Assembly (NCBI GenBank): GCA_002435755.1
Contig: DIYH01000014.1
Span: forward strand, 124,001 to 188,000
Source of the DNA: Flammeovirgaceae bacterium UBA6059
GTDB lineage: Bacteria; Bacteroidota; Bacteroidia; Cytophagales; Cyclobacteriaceae
Direction of reading: 5' to 3'
DNA length: 64,000 bases
The notes below the pieces were generated by a model that worked only from the letters and a program-made list of their open reading frames with translations, did not search any database and was not told the origin of the DNA. Position 1 is the first letter of the stretch, and every line of letters starts with the position of its first letter. The position numbers were made by a program, and so were the translations under genes. This document shows positions 44,507 through 54,266 of the stretch, piece by piece.

Positions 44507-45598
44507 ATGAATTTCGGCAAAGAAGACATTCTAAAAGCGCTCAGGACGGTAGACGATCCTGATTTGAAAAAGGATTTGGTCACACTAGGGATGATCAAAA
44601 ACCTGGAGGTAGAAGGAAATAGAGTGAGCTTCCAGGTGGAGTTAACTACACCTGCGTGCCCTTTAAAGGAATTGATCAAAAATGATTGCTTAAAGGCCAT
44701 TGCCAAAATAAGTGAAGACATTGATGTCAATATAGAAATGACATCTAATGTTACGACTACTCGTGACAATGCACCTCTATTGCCTGGCGTTAAGAATATC
44801 ATTGCGGTAGCATCCGGCAAAGGTGGTGTCGGCAAGTCGACTGTTTCTTCTAACCTGGCAGTGGCATTGGCTAAAACAGGCGCTAAAGTCGGACTGATAG
44901 ACGCGGATATATTCGGACCATCGGTCCCTACAATGTTCAACTGTGAGTTTGAGCAACCTGGCATCAAGCAGCAAGATGGTAAGAACCTGATCATACCCAT
45001 TGAACAGTATGGTGTCAAGCTGTTGTCCATAGGTTTTTTAACCCCTGCTGAAAATGCAGTGGTATGGAGAGGGCCCATGGCAAGTTCGGCACTCAAACAA
45101 TTTTTAGGTGACGCAGAGTGGGGAGAGCTGGATTATTTACTCATAGATATGCCACCAGGCACAAGCGACATTCATTTGACTCTCGTACAGACTGTCCCAG
45201 TGACTGGTGCGATCATCGTAACCACTCCACAGAAAGTAGCGATTGCTGATGCTCAAAAGGGATTGGGAATGTTCAAGCAACCTCAGATCAATGTACCAGT
45301 ATTGGGTATTGTAGAGAATATGGCCTACTTCACTCCTGCTGAGCTACCTAATAACAAGTATTATATCTTCGGTCAGGAAGGTGGCAAGAAGCTAGCTGAA
45401 AAACATGATGTAGAGTTTCTTGGTGAGATTCCGATCGTACAGTCTATTCGCGAAAGTGGTGACTCTGGATACCCGGCTGTATTGAAAGATGATGTGACGG
45501 CAGGTGCCTTTCATGAGCTAGCCAAGTCCATAGCTCGACAAGTTGCCATACGGAATGCGAATCAGGAAAAAACCCAAAAAGTAGAAATTAAAGTCTGA
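44507..45598 (+). CDS. apbC: Iron-sulfur cluster carrier ATPase Mrp/ApbC
   Basis: P-loop NTPase of 363 residues. The N-terminal MIP18/DUF59 domain (about 1-80) includes TLGMIKNLEVEG and TTPACPL; the ATPase domain has SGKGGVGKSTVSSNLAVAL (Walker A, deviant) near 104, the GLIDADIFGPS motif near 130 and DMPPGTSD near 213. Members carry Fe-S clusters to target enzymes. The cluster-carrying CxxC near the C-terminus of some homologues is not obvious here. It is followed 4 bases later by a NifU-type scaffold gene. Confidence 0.93.
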   Translation: MNFGKEDILKALRTVDDPDLKKDLVTLGMIKNLEVEGNRVSFQVELTTPACPLKELIKNDCLKAIAKISEDIDVNIEMTSNVTTTRDNAPLLPGVKNIIAVASGKGGVGKSTVSSNLAVALAKTGAKVGLIDADIFGPSVPTMFNCEFEQPGIKQQDGKNLIIPIEQYGVKLLSIGFLTPAENAVVWRGPMASSALKQFLGDAEWGELDYLLIDMPPGTSDIHLTLVQTVPVTGAIIVTTPQKVAIADAQKGLGMFKQPQINVPVLGIVENMAYFTPAELPNNKYYIFGQEGGKKLAEKHDVEFLGEIPIVQSIRESGDSGYPAVLKDDVTAGAFHELAKSIARQVAIRNANQEKTQKVEIKV

Positions 45599-45602
45599 AA
45601 CT

Positions 45603-45866
45603 ATGGAATCTTTGACCTCTCAAAACAATGAATTGATTGATAAGGTAGAACAGGCGCTTCAGACGATCCGTCCTTACCTGGAAGCAGATGGCGGTGACGT
45701 TAAGATCGTTGAAATAGACGATGAGAAAGTGGTCCACCTGGAGTTGCTAGGAGCTTGCGGCTCCTGCCCTATGTCGACCATGACGATGAAAGCAGGAGTT
45801 GAAGAAGCCATCAAACGTCGCGTACCCGAGGTTACAGGGGTTTTGGCGATAAATATGACCGTGTAA
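45603..45866 (+). CDS. NifU C-terminal-domain Fe-S protein
   Basis: Small protein of 87 residues consisting of a NifU/NfuA C-terminal domain. The cluster cysteines are in ACGSCPMS (CxxC near 58-61), preceded by YLEADGGDVKIVEI. Such proteins assemble or transfer [4Fe-4S] clusters. The start is 4 bases after the apbC stop, so the two Fe-S carrier genes are co-expressed. Shorter than full NfuA, which has a degenerate A-type domain in front. Confidence 0.93.
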   Translation: MESLTSQNNELIDKVEQALQTIRPYLEADGGDVKIVEIDDEKVVHLELLGACGSCPMSTMTMKAGVEEAIKRRVPEVTGVLAINMTV

Positions 45867-45922
45867 CATAAGGTCTAAGGCTCGCAGACGTTAACTTCAA
45901 GATCAACGCTCGCACCCCCTGC

Positions 45923-48868
45923 ATGAAGGTTATCCTGCTCTACGTTTGTTTATCAGTACAAGTCGTCCATAGCATCTTCGCTCAGGAAAAATGCGGTACA
46001 ATGATGCTACTGCAAAACAAGCATTATCATGGCGAAGAGGCTATTGCCTTTGAGTCTTGGTTAGCCCAAAAAAGAAATGAAAGAAGGCTAACAAGATCTA
46101 ATCACCGTACTAGTGCTGTGGTTACCATTCCAGTTGTTGTTCATATTATTCACAACGGTGAAAGCCTGGGAAATGGTGCGAACATACCTACGGAGCAAGT
46201 GCTAAGTCAGATTGAGATACTCAACGCAGACTACCGCAGAGCCAACGCAGACGCTTCCGAAACATTTCCTGAATTTGTATCCGAAGCTGCTGATACAGAG
46301 ATCAATTTTCAGTTAGCAGTACGGGACCCTGAAGGGCTTCCAACGACTGGCATCATTCGATTAGAAGGGAATCGTCCAAGCTATTCCCTAACTAGTGGTC
46401 AGTTGCTGAGTGACCTAAGCTATTGGCCAGCAGAAGATTACCTTAACATTTGGGTTACCAACCTGGGTGCCGGGCTGCTTGGTTATGCGCAGTTCCCGGT
46501 TTCTAACCTTGAAGGATTGGATGTAGACAGAGTGAGTAATGCTAAGACAGATGGAGCAGTGATTGACTATGAATACTTTGGCAAAGGTTTTAATGCTGAT
46601 GATTTCAGTCAAGGTAGAACTGCGACTCATGAGATCGGACATTACCTTGGCCTGAGACACATCTGGGGTGATGGGGGTTGTGGAGCTACGGACTACTGTG
46701 ACGATACTCCGGATCAACTGAGAAGCACAAGTGGATGCCCTCCCAGCCCTGAGGAAAGCTGTGGTACACTTGATATGGCCCAAAACTTTATGGACTATAC
46801 AGATGATATCTGCATGAATTTGTTCACTAATTGTCAACGTGAACGTATGCACGTGATCCTGGAAAACAGCCCTCGCAGAGTCTCCCTCTCTAACTCTCCT
46901 GCACTTACACCTGTAGTAACTGTAGGCAATGATATAGGCGTACGCCAATGGGCAGGTCTGTACAACAGTAGCTGCAGCGAGGTTTTGAGTCCTGTGATAG
47001 AGTTACGCAACCACGGAAGCAATCTTGTAACTACACTCGAAACTAGCCTATCTATCAATGGAGAATTAGTAGAGACTGTATCATTAAGCGATCTCAACCT
47101 GCCTTTTCGAGACTTGCAGCTGGTTCAGTTTAGCGACGTATCAATCTCTCAAAGTGGCACTTATGATCTTGAGGTCAATATAACCGAAATCAACGGTGTT
47201 CCTGACGCCAATCCATCTAACAATCAGCTGACTCAGACCATTCACCATACCATGCCGGCAACAGGGGACTTCATGACTGATTTTGAGTCGTCTAATGAGT
47301 GGGTACTCCAGGAAAACTCTCGACTTTCTTTAGCAGTAGCACCCAATCAATCGCTTGATAATAATGCAGTAGTCTTCAACTTCTTCGATTCCGATGAGCC
47401 ATTAGGAACGAGAAGTACACTTCAAAGCCCGGTAATCAAAATCAACCCTTCCTCTAGCCCCAGATTGGAATTTAAGTATGCTTACAATCATCCACCTGAT
47501 AATCTGGCAGAAGCTTTTTTCGTGATGGTATCTACGGATTGCGGTCTCACCTATCATCCTTCCAACACTGTGTTTCAGAGTTATGGTTCGGGGCTCAACA
47601 GTAGCAGCCAACCTTCAGACGAGTTTTTTACACCTTCAGGCTCGTCGGAGTGGCAGTCAGCGAATGTTGACCTAAGCCGTTTTACTGAAGAGGGCTTCAT
47701 CAGGCTGGCTTTTATTGGACAAAACGGACAGGGCAACAATCTTTATCTGGATGACATTCTCATAAGTGTTGGGCCTAATTCGGATTATGATGTTTCAATC
47801 GATGCGATACAGGATTTTCCCAAGGTCACCTGCGAACCAGAAATAACACCTACGGTAACCGTGATCAATAATGGCAATGAATCCATTGATTCATTCGAAT
47901 TGCAATACAGCATCAATGGTGTTAGCTCAGGCAGTCAGCTGTTTGAAGGCTTCAGGATCGATCCATTCGAGCGTAGGACTGTTGTTTTATCAGTTGAAGG
48001 GTTGGCTCCTGGCACCAACTCTGCACTGGATATATCAGTATCGATTGTAGGGCAAGAAGACCAGGTTCCCGACAATAATCAGGCGACCATGCATACATAT
48101 TTTGATCAAACCGACCTGTCCTTCCCATATCGTCTCGATCCGGAGCAACCCGATTGGTTTGAGTACCAGGCTTCTGGTAAGACTGGATGGAGATTCGGTA
48201 CAGAACATGTGAGTATTCAGTTTGACCAGAGCACAGATTCCGGGGAGGAGTTTTGGCTGGTAAGCCCGCGCATCTATCCGAGTGAGCTACAGGGATTATC
48301 CATGGCATATGAGGTCGCCTACCCTAATCTTTCCGGTAGAAATGATCGATTGATAGTAGCAATCGACTGGAACTGCGATGGGATTTTCGATCAGGAAGAG
48401 GTAAACAGATCAGGAGAGCAATTGGCTACTTCAGAGTATATCGCAGGTTGGGAACCTGTTGAGAGCGATGATTGGCGAAGAGAGATAATAGACTTGAGTG
48501 ATTATCTTATTTTTGACGAGATCAGGATAGCAGTGAAGGCAGTCAGTCAACAAGGTACAGCCTTGTACTTGAGAAACCTTGAGGTCTACCCTTCTAGTCG
48601 CCCATCTATAAATATAACCAACGAATGGCAGGTCTATCCGAACCCTGCTACAGAACTAATTCTGGTAAGGTTTAACCTACCACAAATAGAGCCTGCTACA
48701 ATTCGGCTTATTGATATGAAAGGTCAGGTGCTCTTTGATAAGACTTTTGAAAATACGCTCAATCAAACCTACGAACTACTCACCGCTAACGAGAACAATG
48801 GGATGTACCTGATGCAGGTCGTTACTCCCAGTTTTAATTCAACTGAAAGGGTCATCATTTGGCGTTAA
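45923..48868 (+). CDS. Secreted M43 (pappalysin-like) metalloprotease with type IX sorting domain
   Basis: Exported protein of 981 residues: signal peptide (about 1-20), M43 metalloprotease domain with HEIGHYLGLRH (His236, Glu237, His240, His246) and the downstream Met-turn region, then about 550 residues of beta-sandwich domains with repeated NNG-type edges (two CARDB-like and adhesion-like segments), and a C-terminal type IX secretion signal starting NEWQVYPNPATE near residue 895 and ending VIIWR. It is expected to be exported by the Por/type IX machinery and remain at the surface or be released. It is not clearly co-transcribed with the Fe-S genes before it (56-base gap). Confidence 0.92.
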   Translation: MKVILLYVCLSVQVVHSIFAQEKCGTMMLLQNKHYHGEEAIAFESWLAQKRNERRLTRSNHRTSAVVTIPVVVHIIHNGESLGNGANIPTEQVLSQIEILNADYRRANADASETFPEFVSEAADTEINFQLAVRDPEGLPTTGIIRLEGNRPSYSLTSGQLLSDLSYWPAEDYLNIWVTNLGAGLLGYAQFPVSNLEGLDVDRVSNAKTDGAVIDYEYFGKGFNADDFSQGRTATHEIGHYLGLRHIWGDGGCGATDYCDDTPDQLRSTSGCPPSPEESCGTLDMAQNFMDYTDDICMNLFTNCQRERMHVILENSPRRVSLSNSPALTPVVTVGNDIGVRQWAGLYNSSCSEVLSPVIELRNHGSNLVTTLETSLSINGELVETVSLSDLNLPFRDLQLVQFSDVSISQSGTYDLEVNITEINGVPDANPSNNQLTQTIHHTMPATGDFMTDFESSNEWVLQENSRLSLAVAPNQSLDNNAVVFNFFDSDEPLGTRSTLQSPVIKINPSSSPRLEFKYAYNHPPDNLAEAFFVMVSTDCGLTYHPSNTVFQSYGSGLNSSSQPSDEFFTPSGSSEWQSANVDLSRFTEEGFIRLAFIGQNGQGNNLYLDDILISVGPNSDYDVSIDAIQDFPKVTCEPEITPTVTVINNGNESIDSFELQYSINGVSSGSQLFEGFRIDPFERRTVVLSVEGLAPGTNSALDISVSIVGQEDQVPDNNQATMHTYFDQTDLSFPYRLDPEQPDWFEYQASGKTGWRFGTEHVSIQFDQSTDSGEEFWLVSPRIYPSELQGLSMAYEVAYPNLSGRNDRLIVAIDWNCDGIFDQEEVNRSGEQLATSEYIAGWEPVESDDWRREIIDLSDYLIFDEIRIAVKAVSQQGTALYLRNLEVYPSSRPSINITNEWQVYPNPATELILVRFNLPQIEPATIRLIDMKGQVLFDKTFENTLNQTYELLTANENNGMYLMQVVTPSFNSTERVIIWR

Positions 48869-48899
48869 TTGCCTTAAATTTGATCGAACCACTAGATTT

Positions 48900-51566
48900 A
48901 TGAGAGTAGGGATTTTTTTTGGCGGTCAGTCAAGAGAGAGAGAAATATCATTTGCAGGAGGACGTACCGTTTACGATAATCTGGACAAATCCATATTCGA
49001 ACCCGTTCTCATCTTTGTAGATAGCCTAGGCAATTTCATTGAACTAGACTGGAAGTATATCTACCAAGGCACTATTCGTGATTTCTACCCCCCTGTCGAC
49101 TTCACTCCATCTTCTCCTAACGGATTTCAGATCTATATAGAGTCTTTAGGTCAACATGATCGGGCCTACATGGATGCGCTTATTGGTCAAGTCGGTAAGC
49201 GACTTGAGCCTTCCGAGCTTAGCAGCAAAATGGATATTGCGTTTTTAGCACTTCATGGCCCCTATGGTGAAGATGGTAATTTGCAGGGACTTCTGGAGTG
49301 GTACAACATTCCCTATACCGGCGCGGGCATTCTACCATCGGCCATTGGCATCAGTAAATCTGTACAGAAAGAACTATTAAAGGCCAACCACTTCAGTACG
49401 CCTGACTATGATATCATAAGTCGGGATCAATGGAATGGTGGAGATCGATCAAAATTGATCAAAGCATGGGTTGATCGACTTGGCCTGCCACTTGTGATCA
49501 AAGCGCCTAACCAGGGTTCTTCGATTGGTGTGAGCATTGTCAAAGAGATAAGCGATGTAAAGGAGGCCGTCAATCGGGCATTCTTCAATAAGGTAATTGA
49601 TCTCTCGTCCTGGTCTAATCTTTCTATCATCCAGAAAAAACATCAGATCGCCGATCTGGTAGATATCCGCCAGGGGATAGGAATGCCGGTATATTTCAAT
49701 GATCAGGTCATCTTGCATCCCGAAGACCTTTGGGAGCATCTTGATAAGGCCGCATTGTCCGGAGCAAAAGAGGCTACACTACAAAGCCTCAATGCAGAAG
49801 AATATGTTCTGATCGAGCGCTACATTGATGGCAAGGAGTTTTCGTGTATCGTCATACAGGGTGAAAAAACAGCACCAATCGCCTTACCTCCAACCGAGAT
49901 AGTGAAACGTCAGGAGATGTTTGATTACCGCTCTAAGTACCTACCGGGAATGAGTAGGAAAATCACGCCTATAGAGCTACCTGATGATCAAATCATGGCA
50001 ATACGCAAGGAATGTGTAAGGCTGTTTAAAGCACTGCAATTTGATGTATATGCACGACTAGATGGTTTTATTACCTCAGCTGGTGAGATATTTCTGAATG
50101 ATCCTAACACCACCTCGGGTATGCTGCCTTCATCATTCTTTTTCCATCAGGCGGCAGAGATCGGTCTCAATCCATCTCAGTTTCTTACCTATATCATACG
50201 GACTTCACTCCTTTCAAGAATAAAAACCGGCAAGCAGAATACAGTTTTCAAAACAAAGCTCAAGGAGTTAGATCAACTGATCAATGAAAGTTCTGCACAT
50301 TCAGGTCAGAAAAAAAAGGTAGCGGTCATTTTAGGTGGGTACTCATCAGAAAGGCATATTTCAGTTGAAAGTGGGCGCAACATCTATGAGAAACTGGCTT
50401 CAAGTATTAAGTACGCTCCAACGCCGATATTCCTTACTGGTGATACGGATCGGCACTTGCTCTATCGCCTTCCGGTAAACGTCATGTTAAAAGACAATGC
50501 TGACGACATCAAACAGAAGGTGGACCATGCCAAAAGGCATCCACTCCTGGACCAGATCGTCACAGAGGCTAAAAATGTCACCAATAAATATGGTGGAGAA
50601 TCAGATTTTGGTATTCGCCAACTTAGTTACAGAGAACTCGCTGATGAGTTTGACTTTGCATTCATAGCTCTACATGGACGCCCGGGTGAAGACGGTGCTG
50701 TTCAGGAGCAATTGGATGAATTGGGGCTTCCCTACAATGGATCAGGTCCGGATAGCAGCAGAACGACCATCAACAAGTACGAAACCAACCAACGACTAAG
50801 GAACCATGGTGTCATGGTTGCAGATCATCGATTGGTGTTTAAAAGAAACTATGAGGCTAATCCTCAAAAGGTGTTAGCTGAGATCGAGCAAGACTTTTCG
50901 TATCCGTTTATTGCCAAACCAGCTGATGATGGGTGTAGTTCAGCTGTCAAGAAGATCGACCATCGTGAAGAGTTAGAGGCTTTTGCCGCCCAAATATTCA
51001 GAACGTCGGAGGAATTGATACCAACAGCTGCTGAAGTCCTGGAGCTCCAGGAGAATGAAGAGTTTCCCAACAAGTATCATTTTTTAGTGGAAACCCTGGT
51101 GGCCAAAGATGAGGCGGAACATTTCCTGGAAATCACAGGAGGTTTGTTGACGAGTCTTGACACTGATGGTGAAATCCAGTTTGAAATGTTTCATCCTTCA
51201 GAGGCACTTGCTTCCGGTGAGATACTGTCGTTAGAGGAGAAATTCCTGGCTGGAGAAGGTCAGAATATTACCCCCCCACGCTATTCGAAAGATCAAAATC
51301 GTCAAGCCGAGATTTCGGATATAGTAAAGCAAGAACTCGAAAAAGTTGCTCGCATCCTCAACATTGAGGGTTACTGTCGTATAGATGCATTTGTAAGAAT
51401 TTTTCCTGATAAGGTAGAGACCATCATTATAGAAGTCAACTCCCTACCGGGAATGACGCCAGCAACTGCCATTTTTCACCAGACAGCCCTAAATGGATAC
51501 AAGCCTTATGAGTTCATCGATGGCATCATAGAGTATGGATTTAGTCGTAAACTAAAGACAGCATAA
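48900..51566 (+). CDS. Double-length D-alanine--D-alanine ligase (two fused Ddl units)
   Basis: Protein of 888 residues that contains two consecutive Ddl-like ATP-grasp units (about 1-440 and 465-885), against about 330-360 for a normal single enzyme. Each unit opens with the N-terminal GG(Q/Y)S-E motif (GIFFGGQSREREISFAGGR; VAVILGGYSSERHISVESGR). In the second unit the metal site is canonical (IIEVNSLPGMT); in the first the matching stretch is NDPNTTSGM, an E-to-D type change that could retain metal binding. Each unit has its ATP-binding glycine-rich loop (IKAPNQGSSIGV; AKPADDGCSSAV). D-Ala-D-Ala supply for peptidoglycan is the expected role, but what the second unit does is unknown. The PASTA-domain gene follows 37 bases later. 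Confidence 0.9.
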   Translation: MRVGIFFGGQSREREISFAGGRTVYDNLDKSIFEPVLIFVDSLGNFIELDWKYIYQGTIRDFYPPVDFTPSSPNGFQIYIESLGQHDRAYMDALIGQVGKRLEPSELSSKMDIAFLALHGPYGEDGNLQGLLEWYNIPYTGAGILPSAIGISKSVQKELLKANHFSTPDYDIISRDQWNGGDRSKLIKAWVDRLGLPLVIKAPNQGSSIGVSIVKEISDVKEAVNRAFFNKVIDLSSWSNLSIIQKKHQIADLVDIRQGIGMPVYFNDQVILHPEDLWEHLDKAALSGAKEATLQSLNAEEYVLIERYIDGKEFSCIVIQGEKTAPIALPPTEIVKRQEMFDYRSKYLPGMSRKITPIELPDDQIMAIRKECVRLFKALQFDVYARLDGFITSAGEIFLNDPNTTSGMLPSSFFFHQAAEIGLNPSQFLTYIIRTSLLSRIKTGKQNTVFKTKLKELDQLINESSAHSGQKKKVAVILGGYSSERHISVESGRNIYEKLASSIKYAPTPIFLTGDTDRHLLYRLPVNVMLKDNADDIKQKVDHAKRHPLLDQIVTEAKNVTNKYGGESDFGIRQLSYRELADEFDFAFIALHGRPGEDGAVQEQLDELGLPYNGSGPDSSRTTINKYETNQRLRNHGVMVADHRLVFKRNYEANPQKVLAEIEQDFSYPFIAKPADDGCSSAVKKIDHREELEAFAAQIFRTSEELIPTAAEVLELQENEEFPNKYHFLVETLVAKDEAEHFLEITGGLLTSLDTDGEIQFEMFHPSEALASGEILSLEEKFLAGEGQNITPPRYSKDQNRQAEISDIVKQELEKVARILNIEGYCRIDAFVRIFPDKVETIIIEVNSLPGMTPATAIFHQTALNGYKPYEFIDGIIEYGFSRKLKTA

Positions 51567-51603
51567 AATTATTATCTTCACCCGCAACGTGCTTGGATAA
51601 CCT

Positions 51604-52452
51604 ATGAAGCTTGGCAGAAGAACATATAAAGACCTGATCTTTCACCTAATCATTATGGTACTCATAGGTGTTGGGTTGATTCTTTTTTTCTTCTATGTCT
51701 ATTTACCCATGTCTACTAATCATGGTGAGACGATCACAGTACCTAACTTAGAAGGTGTCACGATTGAGGAACTTGATGATTATCTGATCAAACGAAACTT
51801 GCGATTTGAGGTGACAGAAGACTCGGGCTATTCAGCCAACTATCCTCCTTTTGCTGTACTCAAGCAATTCCCCTTGGCTAATGCCAAAGTGAAAGAAAAT
51901 AGAAAGGTCTACGTAACACTGAATGCACAGAGTCCACCTCTAGTGCGAATGCCCCGACTGATTGATGGGTCGGTCAAAAACGCACAACTTGTACTAAGAA
52001 CTTACGATCTTTTATTAGGTGATATCACCTATGTCCCCGATATAGCGGCCAATGCAGTACTTGAACAGTTTTACAAGTCCAAACCTGTAGTCGAAGGTGA
52101 GTATGTGCCTAAAGGCGCTAAAATTGACCTTGAAGTGGGCGATGGACTCGGTAATCAGATATTCGAGTCTCCTTTCTTAATTGGACAAAACCTGGAAGAC
52201 GCCCAATTCGCGATCATTGGAAGCGGACTAAAAGTCGGTGATGTCTACTACCAAAAAGATGGTAAGGCTGAACTAGAAGTTGAGGACGATGAAGGAAATA
52301 TTACTATTGAAGAAAAAGAAATCGCAGCTGGAAGCGTTTTCAAACAACGACCCGAGGCTGGCACTAAAGTAAAACTTGGACAGGCCATAGACCTTTGGGT
52401 AGTAGAACAAGACACTGTGTCTGCACTAGATATGATCCAGGCCAATCAATGA
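51604..52452 (+). CDS. PASTA-domain membrane protein
   Basis: Protein of 282 residues: a short cytoplasmic N-terminus, one TM helix (about 12-35) and three PASTA repeats (about 45-110, 115-185 and 190-275; repeat edges VTIEELDDYLIKRNLRF and AVLEQF). PASTA domains bind peptidoglycan or beta-lactams in Ser/Thr kinases and penicillin-binding proteins, but no catalytic domain is attached here, so it may be a wall-sensing adaptor. Its position after the D-Ala-D-Ala ligase gene points to cell-wall function. The stop shares ATGA with the next gene. Confidence 0.9.
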   Translation: MKLGRRTYKDLIFHLIIMVLIGVGLILFFFYVYLPMSTNHGETITVPNLEGVTIEELDDYLIKRNLRFEVTEDSGYSANYPPFAVLKQFPLANAKVKENRKVYVTLNAQSPPLVRMPRLIDGSVKNAQLVLRTYDLLLGDITYVPDIAANAVLEQFYKSKPVVEGEYVPKGAKIDLEVGDGLGNQIFESPFLIGQNLEDAQFAIIGSGLKVGDVYYQKDGKAELEVEDDEGNITIEEKEIAAGSVFKQRPEAGTKVKLGQAIDLWVVEQDTVSALDMIQANQ

Positions 52453-54263
52453 GCATAAAGAAACTTTTTTTATGGATGATGTTGACTGTGGCACTGGCTG
52501 CAATAGCCCAGGCACAGCTGACTGTCAGACCACTGGCTTCTGCAAGTAATCAGCGTACCCTGGCAGAAAACGATACCATCAACTTACCCTTCTGGGATGA
52601 TTTTTCAGCGAATACTCCTTTACCGGATTCTGCTAGGTGGCAAGGCATAGATACACGTCTCAGCCGAACTTTGGGTATAAGACCTCCAAGCATTGGTGTA
52701 GCCGTGTTTGATGGCATTACATTTTCCGGAGCTCCTCATAATCCAAGCACGCAATTCGTCGGACCTGCTGATAGTCTCACATCTAAGTACATTGACTTGA
52801 GCAATATCGCCGAAAGCCAAAAAGCTTCGACCTGGATCAGCTTCTTTTGGCAAATTGAAGGTAACGGTGAAATCCCGGAAACAGAAGATTCGTTGAGACT
52901 ACAGTTTTATGATGCGGAGGGCAATTGGTCGACTGTTTGGAGCATAATTGGTGGGTTGGACAATCAGAAAGATGATTTTGAGCAAGTCTTGATCCAGCTC
53001 AACCGGCAGGAGTATTTTCACTCAGGTTTTAGGTTCAGGTTTCAAAGTTTCAATCGCTTGACTGGTCCATTCGATACCTTTCTGATAGATTATGTCTATC
53101 TCAACCAAGGTCGGAGTATCCTGGATAATATCTATTTCGACAGAGCACTGACGAGTCTCCCCTCCTACACACTAGACGGGTATTCAGGTATCCCTATGAA
53201 GCAATTCAGAAGTAACCCTCAGAGTTTTGTTACTACGCCGTTCGTTGGTTTTTTCAACCTTGACAATCAGATCCAACCAATTGAATACAATGCTTTCATA
53301 AGCAACGCTTCGAATGGTGAAATAATCGACGTACTGAATAGTCAGACCGTGGTTAATCCTGTACCCGAAGGTTTGGAACGGAGAGTGTTTGTTGCAAATC
53401 CCCCATCTATAAGTAGTTGGCCATTGGAGCAGGATTCTTTGTTTCTCAATACGACTTTTTTCATTACTAGTGGAGATGATATCATCAATGGCATCAACTA
53501 TCGTGTAAATGATACTATTCACACATCACTAGCTCTTCATGACTACTACGCCTATGATGACGGCACAGCAGAGTTCGCGGCGGGGATCAATCAGTCCAGG
53601 GGGCAATTAGCACTCCAATATTTTGCACCTGAGCGAGACTTTCTAACGGGAATTGATATCTACTTCCCTCAAATATTTCCACTGTCTAATGGTCAGGCGA
53701 TTGAACTACAAGTTATGACAGACCTTACCGGGGAAGTGGGAACCATATTGGCCAAGCAGTCTTTTTCAGTTCAGAACAGTGGAGCGGTTGATGAGTTTGT
53801 CAGCTATCGCTTTGAAGCTCCAGTATTGGTGCAAGACACCTTCTTCATCTCTATGGTGCAGTTTACGGACAATTTCATTGGTATCGGTCTTGATAAAAAC
53901 ACTGATACCGGAGATAGGATTTATGCAAATGTAATCGGCGAATGGGAACAGAATACTCGCGTATCTGGTAGTCTGATGATGCGACCAAAGTTTGAAGTGA
54001 CCACTCCTACAGTTACAGGCCTACCACTCGAAGTATTGGAGAGCATTAATATTTATCCTAACCCTACTCATGATCTGATCACCATACAATCACAGGGTTT
54101 TGAAAATATCACTTTGCTCAACATCACAGGACAAGAAATCTTCAAGATAGAATCACCCTCATATCTTGAGACCTTCTCTTTATCTGGTCTGCCTACCGGA
54201 ATGTACCTGGTTAAGCTTAGCTTGAATCAACATGTGACTACTCATAAAATATTATTGCGGTAG
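52449..54263 (+). CDS. Type IX-secreted protein of unknown function
   Basis: Exported protein of about 604 residues. Start taken at 52449 (overlapping the PASTA stop as ATGA) because it leads directly into a signal peptide (FLWMMLTVALAAIAQAQ); a longer frame to 52395 has no signal. The body has beta-rich, discoidin/jelly-roll-like stretches and no catalytic motif I can name. The last 80 residues are a type IX sorting domain (SINIYPNPTHDLITI and TGQEIFKI), ending in THKILLR. Co-transcription with the PASTA and Ddl genes suggests an envelope-linked role, which is inference only. Confidence 0.85.
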   Translation: MSIKKLFLWMMLTVALAAIAQAQLTVRPLASASNQRTLAENDTINLPFWDDFSANTPLPDSARWQGIDTRLSRTLGIRPPSIGVAVFDGITFSGAPHNPSTQFVGPADSLTSKYIDLSNIAESQKASTWISFFWQIEGNGEIPETEDSLRLQFYDAEGNWSTVWSIIGGLDNQKDDFEQVLIQLNRQEYFHSGFRFRFQSFNRLTGPFDTFLIDYVYLNQGRSILDNIYFDRALTSLPSYTLDGYSGIPMKQFRSNPQSFVTTPFVGFFNLDNQIQPIEYNAFISNASNGEIIDVLNSQTVVNPVPEGLERRVFVANPPSISSWPLEQDSLFLNTTFFITSGDDIINGINYRVNDTIHTSLALHDYYAYDDGTAEFAAGINQSRGQLALQYFAPERDFLTGIDIYFPQIFPLSNGQAIELQVMTDLTGEVGTILAKQSFSVQNSGAVDEFVSYRFEAPVLVQDTFFISMVQFTDNFIGIGLDKNTDTGDRIYANVIGEWEQNTRVSGSLMMRPKFEVTTPTVTGLPLEVLESINIYPNPTHDLITIQSQGFENITLLNITGQEIFKIESPSYLETFSLSGLPTGMYLVKLSLNQHVTTHKILLR

Positions 54264-54266
54264 CTG

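Noticed and set aside
52395..52448. In-frame extension of the type IX-secreted protein gene
   Set aside because: It overlaps the PASTA gene and precedes the obvious signal peptide by 18 codons.
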